From Pseudovirgaria hyperparasitica (taxonomy: Eukaryota > Ascomycota > Dothideomycetes > Acrospermales > Acrospermaceae): a stretch of 64,000 nucleotides of DNA. The notes under the pieces were generated by a model. It searched no databases, had not been told where the DNA came from, and was given only the letters and a program-made list of their open reading frames with translations. Both the position numbers and the translations under genes were made by a program. Shown here in pieces: positions 48,068 to 59,718 of this stretch. How positions within the stretch are numbered: the first letter of the stretch is position 1; the number at the start of each line of letters is the position of its first letter. The stretch spans positions 946,611 through 1,010,610 of the forward strand of contig NW_022985549.1 in assembly GCF_010093815.1 (NCBI RefSeq), read 5' to 3'.

Positions 48068-49100
48068 ATGTTCCCTCTCCCGGAACTAGTAGATCTATTA
48101 GACGTTCACGACGCTAAATATCTATACACGGTAGATATCCCCGAAGAAGTTACGGAGGAGGACATACTTAATATTATTAAGATACTCCTAAATAATAAAG
48201 TACCCGGACTAGATGGAATTCTAAATCGATGCCTAAAAAGTACTATAAAAGCGACCCTACCGCTTATTACTTATATATTCTAAGTATACGTTACGTAGGG
48301 GTACTACCCCTAGAGCTTCTAAGTCGCCTATACTATTATACTCCCAAAACTAGAAAAGAGCCCTAACTCTCTAAAGGGATAGAGACTAATCGCCCTTCTC
48401 TTCTACCTAGGTAAGATACTAGAGGCTACGATAGTGAAGAAGATAAGTACCGCGGTATAGAAATATAATCTCCTCCCTCCGAACTAGAAGGTAAAGATAG
48501 ATAGCTCCCTAATAATAGCTATCTAATATATTATCGAAGTCGTCTAGGCCGTATAGAAATAGAGACGGGTAGTATCGCTCCTCTCCCTCGATATGGCCGG
48601 AGCGTTTAATAAGGTAAACCATATAAGACTTATTTATAATCTCCGGATAAGACGAATACTAGAATAGATTATACGCTTTATATAGTTATTCCTCATAGGA
48701 AGAATAACTTAGATATATATCTCTAGATACTAGAGCGAATATAAAGAGACGGTATACGGCATCCTATAAGGGAGTACCATCTCTCCGATTCTATTTCTCT
48801 TCTTTACGGTAGACCTTCTTTAAGGAATAAAGTATATAGAGGTAGTCGGATATGCCGATAATATATACCTCCTAGCCATTAATAATAATACTAACCGAAC
48901 GTATAGACGACTAGAATAGAACTATAAGAGGTACCTCTAGTGGGTAAAACGCCATAGAGTAAAGTTCGCCCTAGAGAAATACTAGCTCATGCACTTTATT
49001 AATTATTAAGGGAAATAGATAACTAGGGAAGGCGAATAACGCCCCCGAATCGACGTATTTAACGAACTACTAGTATAAAGCATACGCACGCTCGGAGTCA
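48068..49100 (+). pseudogene. Element B reverse transcriptase remnant
   Basis: KVPGLDGILNRCLKSTI at about 48,200-48,250, LSLDMAGAFNKVNHI at about 48,583-48,627 (motif A with catalytic Asp), and YADNIYLLA at about 48,850 where YADD is expected; the second Asp is now Asn. A stop-free stretch of 71 codons survives at 48068-48283 by chance. Confidence 0.8.
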
Positions 49101-49829
49101 TACTAGATAGCAAGCTTAAATGGGGACCATAAGTGGCATACGCCGTCTCTAGGGCCCTCTAGGTAGAAGCTACTATATAACGGATTATAGCCTCTACGTA
49201 GGGAACCGCCCGGGATAAGGTACGCTAGCTATATATATCTATAGTACGACCCGCCTTTATGTACGGACACGAGTGCTAGTATACAGCCCTTATATAGACT
49301 AGGTAAATAAAGCTCGAATCCATATAGAACCGCATACTCCGTCTTATATTAGGCGTATATAAAGCTACTAATACGGTACTACTACGACGCGAGATAGACG
49401 TTATAAGTATATATAACTTCTACTAGATATAGAGGGTAGTATACTTTACTAAATAATAAGTATAGGAACGTATAGAAAACGTAGAATATACTTTCGCCGC
49501 GCTACGTGTATAAATTAGCATATATTACCGCGCACTCCTATATATAGGCCAGAATCGAATACAGTATAGGTACTTAATAGAAGCCAACTCTAGCTAAGTA
49601 GTATAAGAAGTCCGAGATAACCCGGACGCTCTTCTAGACCGGTAGAGTCTTTAAGAACTCGTAAAAAACATACAGTCATAGACTTAAGATAAGTAGAAAG
49701 AGGCACTCCGTGCCCACTAGACCTCCTAGTAGGATAGGTACCTAGAGTGGATTCGAGGGCTATAGAAGGAACCGAGTAAATAGATATATAAAGGGCTAAC
49801 GAAAGCCTAAGTATCTATACTTATCTAAG

Positions 49830-50010
49830 CCCGAATAGGCGCCATAGGACTCCTATACTATATCTATAAGAGAGGCGTTCCCGACACCTCCCTATAGTAT
49901 AAGGCGTGCGGCCGGAGAGGTATAATACGCTACTATCTAGCTATATACCCTAACCTCTATATATAATGGTAATAGCTTATCCACGTTACGAAGACTTTAG
50001 ATATCATATA
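49830..50010 (+). pseudogene. Element B C-terminal region
   Basis: RIGAIGLLYYIYKRGVPDTSL followed by KACGRRGTIRYYLAIYPN, corresponding to the C-terminal CxCG...H...C zinc region that ends many fungal LINE proteins; the last residues have lost Cys/His codons. Confidence 0.6.
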
Positions 50011-50166
50011 ATAGCTTAATAAGTACCCTAAGAACGTCTCCTAATAGATGCTTATATATCTACTACTTCTCTAGTACTAGTAGACCTAGAAATATATACT
50101 AGAAGAGACCCGGTATACGCCGGTAATAACCCGATATATACTAGAAGAACCCCGGGAGAACCCCGA

Positions 50167-50197
50167 TTATTAGTTAAGGGTAGCCCTTAACTAATAA
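50167..50197. repeat. Palindrome copy 2
   Basis: 31 bp with the same arms as copy 1 and spacer TAG. Lies about 250 bp inside the 3' end of element B. Confidence 0.8.
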
Positions 50198-50417
50198 CCT
50201 CCGTATCTATACGTACTACCTAAGGGTAAAATAATAGTAATATAGGCTATAGGCTAATAGGCGTACCCTATAGCTATATACTTAAGACGAAATAGAGGTT
50301 TAACGAGATGTAGTTATAGATATAAGGAAGTTTTTCCCTATGGGGTTTCTTCTTATATAGTGGCTTAGACTAGAGGAGGCATAGGCCTATAGAGTACTAC
50401 TCTACCTAGTTATATAA

Positions 50418-50446
<29 letters not shown>

Positions 50447-50448
<2 letters not shown>

Positions 50449-50459
50449 CTATTATACTA
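50447..50459 (+). repeat. 13-bp target-site duplication, right copy (LINE B)
   Basis: TACTATTATACTA directly after the ATT-repeat tail of element B; identical to 45,138-45,150. Confidence 0.85.
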
Positions 50460-51863
50460 TTCGGGCTAACAAATACGCTAGGAGCGTTCTAAGGATATAT
50501 TAACACTATACTCGTAGGATTACTTAACGTGATTTACGTAGTTTATCTCAATAATATACTAATTTACTTCGATAGCATATAGGATTATAAAGAATACGTG
50601 AAATTAGTGCTAAATCGTCTAAGATAGTATAAACTCTATATAAAATTATCTAAATACGAGTTTTACTAATAAGAAGTTAGGTTTCTCGGCTTTATTATAA
50701 TATATGGCGGCCTAAAAATAGAGCCGGAGCGTATAAAGACTATTATAGAATAGCTAGAACCTACTACTATACGTTAAATTAGAACGTTTATAGGTTTCGT
50801 AAACTATTATTATAAATTCATTATAGGCTTCTTACGAATTACGGCGCCGCTTAATAAACTTATAGAGAATAGCGGTAAAATCTCTATAGGTAGGCGAGTA
50901 TAGCGCAAAGCTAAGTCGGTCGAGATATAGTTAACGCCGGAAGCGTAAGATACGTTCTAATCGTTAAAGAACTACTTTATAACTACGCCGATTCTTAGGT
51001 ATTTTAATCCTAAGAAGTATATTTAGGTTGAAACTAACGCGTTAGAATTTATAATTACTAGAATTATTAGTTAACCGTATAAAGATACGAAAGACAAGGT
51101 ATAATGGCACCCGGTCGCCTTCTTTTCCCGTAAAATAGCGGATATAGAGACGCGTTATAACACGCATGACTAGGAACTACTTATGATTATTAAGAGTTTT
51201 AAGCAATGGCGATATTATTTAGAAGGCTCTATATATTAGATCGAATTATTATCGGATTACGTAAATCTACGTTACTTTATATCGACTAAGGTCCTTAATC
51301 GCCGATAAGTACGTTAGGCTAAGTAGATATTAATATTTAACTTTAAAATCTTATATAAAGCTAGAAGAGAGAATAAAGCTAATCCTCTATCGCGGCGTAA
51401 AGATTATAAGAAATCATTATAGAATAACGTAGATAGTTAGTATAAGTCAGACTATACTATACTTTAGATACTATAAGACTAGTTATCTAATAGAATACTA
51501 GAAGCTAGGACACTTTCGGCGATTCTCCGCAGGAATTAGAGCGGGTATTAAGTAATCTAAATAAACGTCTAAGAAACTAAGAAAACCCTCGAAGACTTAA
51601 TTAAATCTATCTAGAATTCCGATATATTAGTAAAGAAAGTTATAAGTATAAAAGGAAGCGCTATAGATCCGCTATAGTTATTAAGGTAGAAATAATAATC
51701 GGACGCGATCTACTTCTAAGGCCGACTCTACGTGCCGGAAGGCGGCTTATAAATTAATGTTTTAAGGGAATAGTACGATTACACGTTAGTAGGGCACTTT
51801 AGTATTATAAGGACGGTCGATTTAATCCGAAGGACGTACGACTAGCTAGGTCTTTATAAATAT
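50460..51863 (+). pseudogene. Element A RT C-terminal part, RNase H and integrase zinc region
   Basis: RT resumes at LFGLTN and continues through INTILVGLLNVIYVVYLDNI (YLDD changed to YLDN) and EVRFLGFIIIYGGLKIEPER. RNase H follows at about 51,000-51,330 (WHPVAFFSRKIADIETRYNT, then FKQWRYYLEGS). The integrase HHCC region begins at about 51,770 (YTLVGHFSIIRTVDLIRRTY) and is cut by element C after GLYKY. Confidence 0.85.
51859..51863 (+). repeat. Target-site duplication, left copy (element C)
   Basis: AATAT before the left LTR; ATAT or AATAT follows the right LTR at 63,302-63,306. Length 4 or 5 bp depending on whether the LTR ends at ...CCACA or ...CCAC. Removing the element restores YKYIKDYIKT in frame. 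Confidence 0.7.
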
Positions 51864-52235
51864 TATAGTAAGCTATCGCTACGTATATCCCTTTTATAAA
51901 TGGCTATATTCCTAGTATAGTAGTCGCGACGAACTCACAAGTATCTCTTCTAGGTATTATAAGTTCTCTTTAAACGCACGACTTCTTATTAGTTCTCTTT
52001 TATAATAGAATGGGTCTATATAATACTCTTAATTAATTCTTTAATAGCTAAGCCTAATAATTAATACCTATAGAGGCCCATGAACATAAGGAAAGGTCGA
52101 ATAGTCGAATATTAGTAATAGGGGAAGCGCGCCGAGTAGAATGGCCAAGGAAAACGCCCTCCTTAAATATATAATAAAGCCATGTGATCGAGCTAGGGAC
52201 ACATATATATAGGGCTGCAGGAGCGGCCTTCCATA
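51864..52235 (-). repeat. Element C LTR, left copy (3' LTR of a minus-strand element)
   Basis: 372 bp, repeated directly at 62,931-63,302. Begins TATAGTAAGC (TG changed to TA) and ends CCTTCCATA. It differs from the right copy at about two dozen positions, all transitions as far as I can see. Confidence 0.88.
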
Positions 52236-52381
52236 TATACCTCCCCGGCCCATAGAACTACTACCCTTAGTAGTATAGTAACCGTATAAGAAACCATGTA
52301 AAGAACGCCTAAAAGAAAGACCTTAATACGAATAAAATACGCCCCTAGTAAACCTCTTAGCGCGGGTAAACCTTAGCCCGG

Positions 52382-52414
52382 ATTATTAGTTAAGGGCAGC
52401 CCTTAACTAATAAT
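52382..52414. repeat. Palindrome copy 3
   Basis: 33 bp: 15-bp perfect arms ATTATTAGTTAAGGG around CAG, about 150 bp inside the left LTR of element C. Confidence 0.8.
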
Positions 52415-52439
52415 TAGGTAGGTTTTTAGGCGCCTAATC

Positions 52440-55400
52440 TTAGTACTTAAGGTCGCGAGCTAGCTCCTAAAGAATCGTATTACTTATCTTAGAGAGGTTA
52501 GATTCCTCCTCATCGGATAGTTCGTTAGGCCTCTTCTATCTATAAAAGTTCTCTTTAATATTATCTAGGCCTATATCGGACTCGAATTTCTTAAAATTAA
52601 TTAGCCGCTTAGCGGCGCGCGCCTCGTTAAATTCCTTCTAGAACGACCTATCCCTATAGACTAGCCTTTCCTACCTTACTATTTTCTTAAAGGTCTCTAT
52701 AAATACCCTCGAGCCCTCCTTAAACCAGGCGTCTACCTTAGCTTTAAGTTATTAAGGACTTATATTAAGCTACGTAGCTACCTCTTCTTTCACCTCCTAG
52801 CTATCCTATCTTTTACGGCCGACTAATATATTACTAACGGCGTTAAAACTCGGGAGTTAAACTACGGCTAGGAAGGTAAAAGGAATCGCGCTATATTTAT
52901 TAGAAAATCCCGACGGAGACGTGGGTCCCGGAGTTAAATTTCTATAAGCTACTGCGAGTTATTCCTATATACCCATTTTAGACACTTCCATTATTATGTA
53001 ATTAGGGCTAATCGCGATATACCATAGAAGTATCGTACGTCTTCCACCCTTTACGGGACCCTAGACGCCGTGCATTATTAGTAGACTAGAGATACGCACT
53101 TTAAGGGACTAGTAGGGGACCGGGACAAAGGGACTAAATCGTTTCTTATCGTCTATATTATAGATCTTATTATTAATAGCCGTGATTATACCGTTTTGAT
53201 TGACCCCCTCGCGGAGCTTAGCCTTTAACTACTATTCGTTTAAGAACTTATAGGAGCGGGGAATGATTATAGTATAGTCGTTACTTCGTTCGTCGTCGAG
53301 ACTAATACTCCCCTAGATTATATTAAACCCGTGTCTATTACTAGGATCGAGGATTCGATTAATGGCGTTATCGAGATACTTAAAACCCGTCTTATCGCCT
53401 CTATCCTAGGACTTCGCATAGTACGGGTACGAGATTAGATAGTAGTTAAGATCAGGCCAAAGAGCGACATAGATAAGCTAGTAAAGTAGACATTACCTAA
53501 TAAACTATTAGATATAGGAGTAGTATATAGTTCGTAGCTAGCCGTAGTTCAATTTCTTATTAAACATGCGCTAGTAGTACTTATATATATTAAATTCATC
53601 CCTCGCGAGTTCTAGAATACTCTTATTAAGTATAGAGGTCGTCTTTTTAAGTAGCTCGAAGAGCCCTTTAATATTAATACTTCTAGTACGTTTCTACTCG
53701 TCGAAGAGTTACCTACCTATCCTACTATCCTTCTTCTAAATTACAAATACGATACTAGTAAGGATGGTTTTAATATTAATAACTTACTTCGGGGTCTCTA
53801 GGGCCTAGTAATAATAGATATCTAATGCCTCTATTAGATAAGGTGGCTGCGCGTACTTCGCGAACCAGGTATAGCGGTCCTTATAAACTTTAAGGGCCCC
53901 TACGTTATCTCTAAACTTATATACTATTTTAAGTCTCGCTACTAGGTTTAAGTAGAATATACTAATAAGTATATTATTCTTTCTAGCTACGTCTTAGTAA
54001 TACTTATAGTAGACTTTATACGGAATAGCCATGTTACCTATCTACGCTTTCTAGTGTACTAGTAGGGCCATTCCCTTAATACTCATGAAATTCTTCTTTA
54101 ATAATATAGCTACCTTAAAAGTCTTCGTCACTAAAGGCGCGTATTAATACTTCTTAGGCTCGTCCTCTTCCTTAACTAATACTATTATCTTAGGGTACGA
54201 ACTAAGAATAACCGGGGATTATCGTATAGGCGCCCCTAGTAATTACTAAGGGCCGGTAGATAAGGCACGTCCGCGAGTAGGTTTTATTAGTATAGCTATA
54301 ACGGGTACTAAAGAGGTTCTCGCATGGCCCGGTAAGGGACGTATACTAGTAGTAGTAGAAGGAATACTTACTTTAAATGGACGACTAGCTTCGAAGAGAC
54401 GACGTACTACTAAACTAGAAGGCGTGCTTCGTGGAGGGGACTTTACTATAGACGTTATCTATACTAGTTTTAGCGACGGTAAGGTCTAAGGCGGAGGCGA
54501 TATGCTTATCTCTTTAATTTATAGGTAGTATTTAACGGGCCTATGAACTATTCTACTTATCCGTGACTATTAACTAGCGGGGATAATAAGTCCCGTCTTA
54601 TTATAGAACGTTAGTTTATTTTATCGGCTAGGGTAGTTCGAGAGTTACTAGAGAGATAGACCATTCTTATTACTATCGCTAGCTAGGGCGGTATCGATAT
54701 TAGAGCTCTAAAGATATACCTTAATTCCCCTTCCCTTCTATCCCTAGCCGATTTAGGACTATAGGGATACGTTTAACTAGTTCCTTACTCTCGCCCATGT
54801 CCGTATTCATAAGAGCGCTACTAGCTTTTCTATAAAGTTCTATATTTACTAGAGCTATCCGAGGGCGGATTAGAGTGACTAGCTATCGTTATTAGGGAGG
54901 TCTTTTTACTAGTTTTATAGGATCGTATTTTTAGCTTTTAGAATGCGGGAGTTGGTATCTCTTCTACGACGAATTATCTCATAGACTTCTTTCGGAATGG
55001 AGGAGTTAATCTTTACCTTACTATACCCTATTACGGCTCCTACTTTCTAGAAGGGGTTAACTATACTACTTAAGAGCTATTCTATAAGGCTAGTAATATA
55101 AAGGAGATTATTAAACGTGTCTAGAATATAGTCCTATCGCTCTTACGGGTCCTAGATAGCGATAATTCGGTTAATAGTAGACTTATTTACTTCCGTAGCT
55201 TCTATAGCCTATCCGTGCGGAGTAGTAGATAGCCTCGATACTATAATAGCCGTTAATAGCCCTACTTTAGTACTTACGACTCTTAACTAGGACCGCGTCT
55301 ATCTTATTAGTACTTAACGATCTTATAACTCTTTACGGGTAGGCGTTTTCTTTTTCGGCGGGGCTATTATTATTATCGGTTCTATTAGCGAGTTACGTTC

Positions 55401-55480
55401 TAAGGAGAGATAGTTAAGCGAGGCGGAAGTGGAGGAGGAGGTTTTATTAATTAAGGAGGTATAGAGAGGTATAAGAGGGA
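52440..55480 (-). pseudogene. Degenerate frame of unknown type in element C
   Basis: About 1,000 codons read on - with conserved-looking protein character, broken mostly by TAA/TAG in place of Gln/Trp codons. Pieces include APPKKKTPTRKEL near the upstream end, KINSSIPKEVYEIIRRRDTN, DPSNRHGFNII, LKAKLREGVNQNGIITAINN and, at the end, KEFNEARAAKRLINFKKFES followed by NELSDEEESNLSKISN. I recognise no family. It may be an accessory (env-like position) protein of element C, or a separate older insertion. Confidence 0.45.
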
Positions 55481-55588
55481 AGAGTTATATACTATCTTAA
55501 GTTCTCTTTTTATGCCTCCTTGAATGCCGGGTATATAGTAATTTTTATAAATGATCCTTACTAACGGCCGTAGGCCCGTATATATATC

Positions 55589-55694
55589 GAATCTATGAAT
55601 GAATATATACTAGATATATAGGAAATCTATGAATAAATGTATCTACCGGGTATATAGCGGAATCTATAAATAAATAGATACCGGGTATATTCTT
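55589..55694. repeat. Imperfect minisatellite in element C
   Basis: Three related units built on GAATCTATGAATAAAT and ACCGGGTATATAG, between the unknown frame and the pol 3' end. Confidence 0.6.
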
Positions 55695-55923
55695 ATCCTT
55701 ATGAGACTTTCTATAAGTATCTTTTTCTCCTATACCTCCTCCTTCTTTTCTTCCTTATTAGTTTCTAACGGGGCCCGTTCTATAGTAACGAAATAGGCCT
55801 TTAATAGATAGGCTTCGATTATACGACCGGCTTCAATGTATAGTAGGTGGAATTCGTATAAACGCCATTATATCTTCTTTCGAGCATTACTTACTTTAAT
55901 AATAAGTTTTATTATTTTATAGT

Positions 55924-55999
55924 AATAATAGAGTTTATCATCCTCTTTTAATAATAGAGTTCATCATCCTTTTTCGATAATAGAGTTTATCGTCATGAG
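55924..55999. repeat. Three-copy tandem repeat in element C
   Basis: Three units of about 25 bp with core ATAATAGAGTTTATCATCC, differing by transitions. Confidence 0.65.
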
Positions 56000-56129
56000 A
56001 CTACTTTTATAAGTATCCCTTCCCTCCTTAAAAAAACTTCTATCCCCTAGAAGAAGATATCGATTCTAGGGAAACGTAAATATTCTTCTCTATTAAAGTC
56101 TTACGGAGTAGGAATTACTACTTCTACCT

Positions 56130-57600
56130 AGGTTCGTGTAGCGTCGTCGAGGTATTCCGTAAGTTATTTATAATAGTTTTCCTTATCGCTACTCTCCTTA
56201 TTTTCCTTAGTAATTCTTCTAATTAGTAGTCGCGAGGGCTCGTCGTGACTCTCGTTACTTACATTTCTTATAAAATATTTCTTTAACCTATAGCTAGGAA
56301 ACGTCCCTCTAAGCATGGCTCTATTAAGCTCCGTAAGCTTATAAGTATAATTAAATATAGACTAGATTCTATATGGCCCCCTCTAATACCACCTTAGCTT
56401 CCGTCCTATATCCTTCTATTACTACGAGTTATATAGGAGGATAATCGTATTAACTAGTAACGACTCTTAATAAAGGTAATAGTTATTATTCTATACCTCT
56501 CTCGATTTCTTACGCGTTCGTGTCGCGTAGGTATAGGCCTTCTTAAGATCCTCGGATCTTCTCTTAAGTTATCTAGCTTAAAGAGCGAGTAAGTCGGACG
56601 TCGATTATACCTCGTCCTAAGGGAGTATTCGGAGCGACTCGAATTCGACTTCGATAGGCATGATTAGTTTATGGCCGAGCACGAGGTATACGGTACTATA
56701 CCCTATACTAGCACGTATTATTATTCTATCTACCTAGACGACCGTATGGAGGTAGCTAGGCTAGTTCTTAAATCCGCCATTAGTTATCTTCGTAAGAGCA
56801 TTAGCGAGTAGTATAAAACTTCTCTTAATAATCCTATTTACTCGGGGATTATACGTAGATATAACCTTCTAATAAATTCTATAGAGTCGGAGGAGCTCCT
56901 CTATAGTATCTATATTTTCTCTACTACTATTATAGGTGATTTTAGGAATAATTCCGTATCTATAGATCACGTTCTTAAAGAGGAACTTTATAATAACTAT
57001 AGACGTGGCCGTCGTATATACCTCCGCCTTAGTCTATCCGCTTAGCTATTCTCGTATAGATACTACTTTACTATACCCTATAGAAGGTAGTAGCGTCGTT
57101 ACGTCTAAGTATATTCTTTACTAAAGAATAGGCGTTATAACGTGGTAGAGCCCTTTATTAAGACCTCCGAGGAGTTTACTTCGTTATTAATATTTATTAT
57201 AGGTTTTCACGTGCTATCGTACGTCTCTACGTATACCTACCCACTAATACTTATCCTTAATCCTTCTAAGGGTCCCTTTACTACCTCTATAATCTATCTC
57301 GTCGTAAGTAGCGGTAATTATATACGCCCTAGTATTCGGATCCTTAATTACTCGTGTATGTTAGCGATGTCTATCTCCTCTCCGCTAGAGTATTCGGTTA
57401 CGTATAAGGAACTTTAGGTAGTCGGTTATAAAGGCCTTATACGCTCGGTTAGTTAGGTCGGTTAGCCTCTTAAGTATAGTAAGGTATTTCGTAATCCTCT
57501 ACTATTTATTACTATATTCATCTATTAAGGGAGACTTAATAGCGGTATAATCGAGTATCTCTATTATGTAATCTCTCCCGCTAATAGGCTTAATTAATAA
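56130..57600 (-). pseudogene. Element C integrase remnant
   Basis: The C-terminal end is recognisable on -: ELNRAMLRGTFPSYRLKKYF near 56,290-56,330 matches the gypsy integrase tail (LRGTFAGNRLKRF), followed by NVSNESHDEPSRLL. The upstream part (SGRDYIIEILDYTAIKSPL) lies near 57,540-57,580. Confidence 0.65.
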
Positions 57601-58379
57601 CGTCTCTAGTACGTCTATATATAGAGCTATATCCATAAACTCGTCTAGGTTAAAGGTAGGGACGTCTAGTGGTTCTTCTCCTTTATATATCCGTAAGATA
57701 CTATCGGCGACTATATTACGCTTCCTAGGTTCGTGCCTAACTATAAAGTTCTATAGCTAAATCTACGCAAGCCACCTAGTAACGAGCGCCCCTAGTAAGT
57801 TAGTTATAGTGCGGTTAATTTAAGTAACTAGAGTATTCGTATCTATTTCTATAATAAAGTATATACTATAGAGGTATTACCGGAACTTCTATAACGCGTG
57901 GAGGAGGGCTTAGTACTCTAGCTTCACGGTATCGTAGTTTCTCTTAGCTTTTAACTATATTCCTCTATTATACCGCGATAGCTAACGTTTATAATCCTCG
58001 TTCTCCTATATTAATATAGCTCCCTACCTAACGTTACTAGAGTCTACTACTAGGATTATATCTCCCGTACCTATCCCATACCGTAACGTTATTAGTACGG
58101 GAGTAGTAGTTAGAGCTATCTTTAGCGCGTCCATTAAGGTCTACTCCTTAGCTATCTACTACTAGGCCGATTTATTCTTTAATAGTATAAATAGCGGCGA
58201 TGCGATAATAGCGTACCCGGGGATCTATATCCGGAAATATATATAAACGCTAAGGAAGGCTCGCATATTCGTCGTGTTTTTATAGGGTTTCTAGTCTCTA
58301 ATAGTAGTAACCTTTTTATTACTTGGTCGCCTCCCTTTAATATCGTAGACGTATTCTATAACGTTAGCGGCTTTAATAT

Positions 58380-58930
58380 ACTACTAAGTCTTCTTACTAC
58401 TTAGGGCGTATCTAGCGCGCTCTATATCCGTAAGAACCTTATCCACGTTAATTAAATATTCTAGAATATACCTACGAATTCTAGGCAGGGCCTCCTTAGA
58501 GTTATATTTTATTATAGGTCCTTTAATACCTAAGTTATCTAGGAATAGTAGAGCCCTCTCCGGGATATATTCTTATATAATAGTTAACATGATTCTAATG
58601 AACTAAGCTACTAAATTAGTAGCCCCTTAAGGTAATATTATCCCGTATAGTAATTCTAGAGGCGTTATAAACCCCGTTAAGTCTCGGTAATACTCTACTA
58701 ATAGAATCTAATCGTATCCTAAGAAGAAGTCGGTAAACGTTAAGACGGCTATCCCTATAAAGTACTCCGAGAACTCTTTATACGAGGGCGGCGTGGCCGT
58801 ATTACGAATGGTAACTCGGTTAATTTCTATCGCTAAATTAATTAACCTATAATCTCGTTCCTTATTAGCTTCCTTCTTCTTTTCCACGAGAAAATAGGCG
58901 TTTTAATAAGGACTACTATAGGGCTCGAGC
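58380..58930 (-). pseudogene. Element C reverse transcriptase remnant
   Basis: Read on -: AYFLVEKKKEANKERDYRLI, NLAIEINRVTIRNTATPPSY, then GIAVLTFTDFFLGYD, RDLTGFITPLELLYG, GATNLVA and LLFLDNLGIKGP. FLDD has become FLDN. This RT subtype (LINxAxEINRVTIRD, FFSGYDQ) differs from that of element A, so C is a different gypsy family. Confidence 0.85.
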
Positions 58931-59679
58931 CTTCCGCTATTAAGACGCTCTTTTAGGATCGTGAGTACCTTCCTATAAAGGGCTCTAGAAATATTAAAGT
59001 TTTTAGCCTACTATACCTTATATTCCACCGTTTAGATCTCCTACGAAGGTGCCATCTCTTTATTAAATTTACTAAGGTATAAGAATTTCTATACTAGTAC
59101 TTCCTCGCAATATAATAAGATTATATATAGTAACTTAAGTTCCGTAGGACGTAGCTCTATTCTAATCTTTAGCTAACTTATATATAGAGGCGTTAGACGT
59201 GTTTCTAGCGGGATAGTTACCCTTTAAGGCTCTATTAGCCTATTAAACGCGTTAAGGCCTAGGTGGACGGCTAGAAGAAGTATCTACTATGCGATTACTC
59301 GTTCACGCTAGTCTAGATACCCTAATAGATTTCTAGAAACCTTTCGGTGGGCTTCGGAGTCATCCACGGGGTGTACTTTAACTCCCTTTCTTTTATATAT
59401 AGTGGCTATACTAAATCCCTTTAATACCCCGGATGAATACCATCTTTAGAGGCCGGTAGAGCCTACTATAAGCCGTTCTATTATCGTGCCTTATTTATAT
59501 ACGAAGGTAGCGTACCTTACCGCCGTAACTAGGGCGGCTAAGTTATCTTTTCTCGATAACCAAGTAATATTTTTAGGCCGGATTTTCTCGGAAAGTAACT
59601 CTATATAACTTATTTCTATATCCGTATAAAAATATAGCCTATCCCCTTCGTTAGTAGGTTTACTAGACTCTATTTAGTA

Positions 59680-59718
59680 CGGATTATTAGTTAAGGGTAG
59701 CCCTTAACTAATAATCCG
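59680..59718. repeat. Palindrome copy 4 (longest)
   Basis: 39 bp: perfect 18-bp arms CGGATTATTAGTTAAGGG around spacer TAG, within element C. Confidence 0.85.

Larger units (their letters stand above)
45151..50446 (+). mobile_element. Element B: RIP-inactivated LINE-type (non-LTR) retrotransposon
   Basis: 5.3-kb insertion in element A with 13-bp flanking duplications and a 3' tail of ATT repeats (about 50,418-50,446), both hallmarks of target-primed reverse transcription. Order: N-terminal region, apurinic-type endonuclease, reverse transcriptase, C-terminal zinc region. The domain order and style fit fungal Tad-like LINEs. Stops occur throughout. Confidence 0.85.

Noticed and set aside
48068-48283. 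Small intact gene of 71 codons in the AT-rich block
   Set aside because: It is a stop-free piece of the LINE reverse transcriptase, not a gene.
57142-57417. Plus-strand 91-codon frame
   Set aside because: It is antisense to the integrase of element C.
45390-59718. Palindrome arms as telomere-type repeats because of TTAAGGG
   Set aside because: No tandem TTAGGG array; the units are single inverted pairs.
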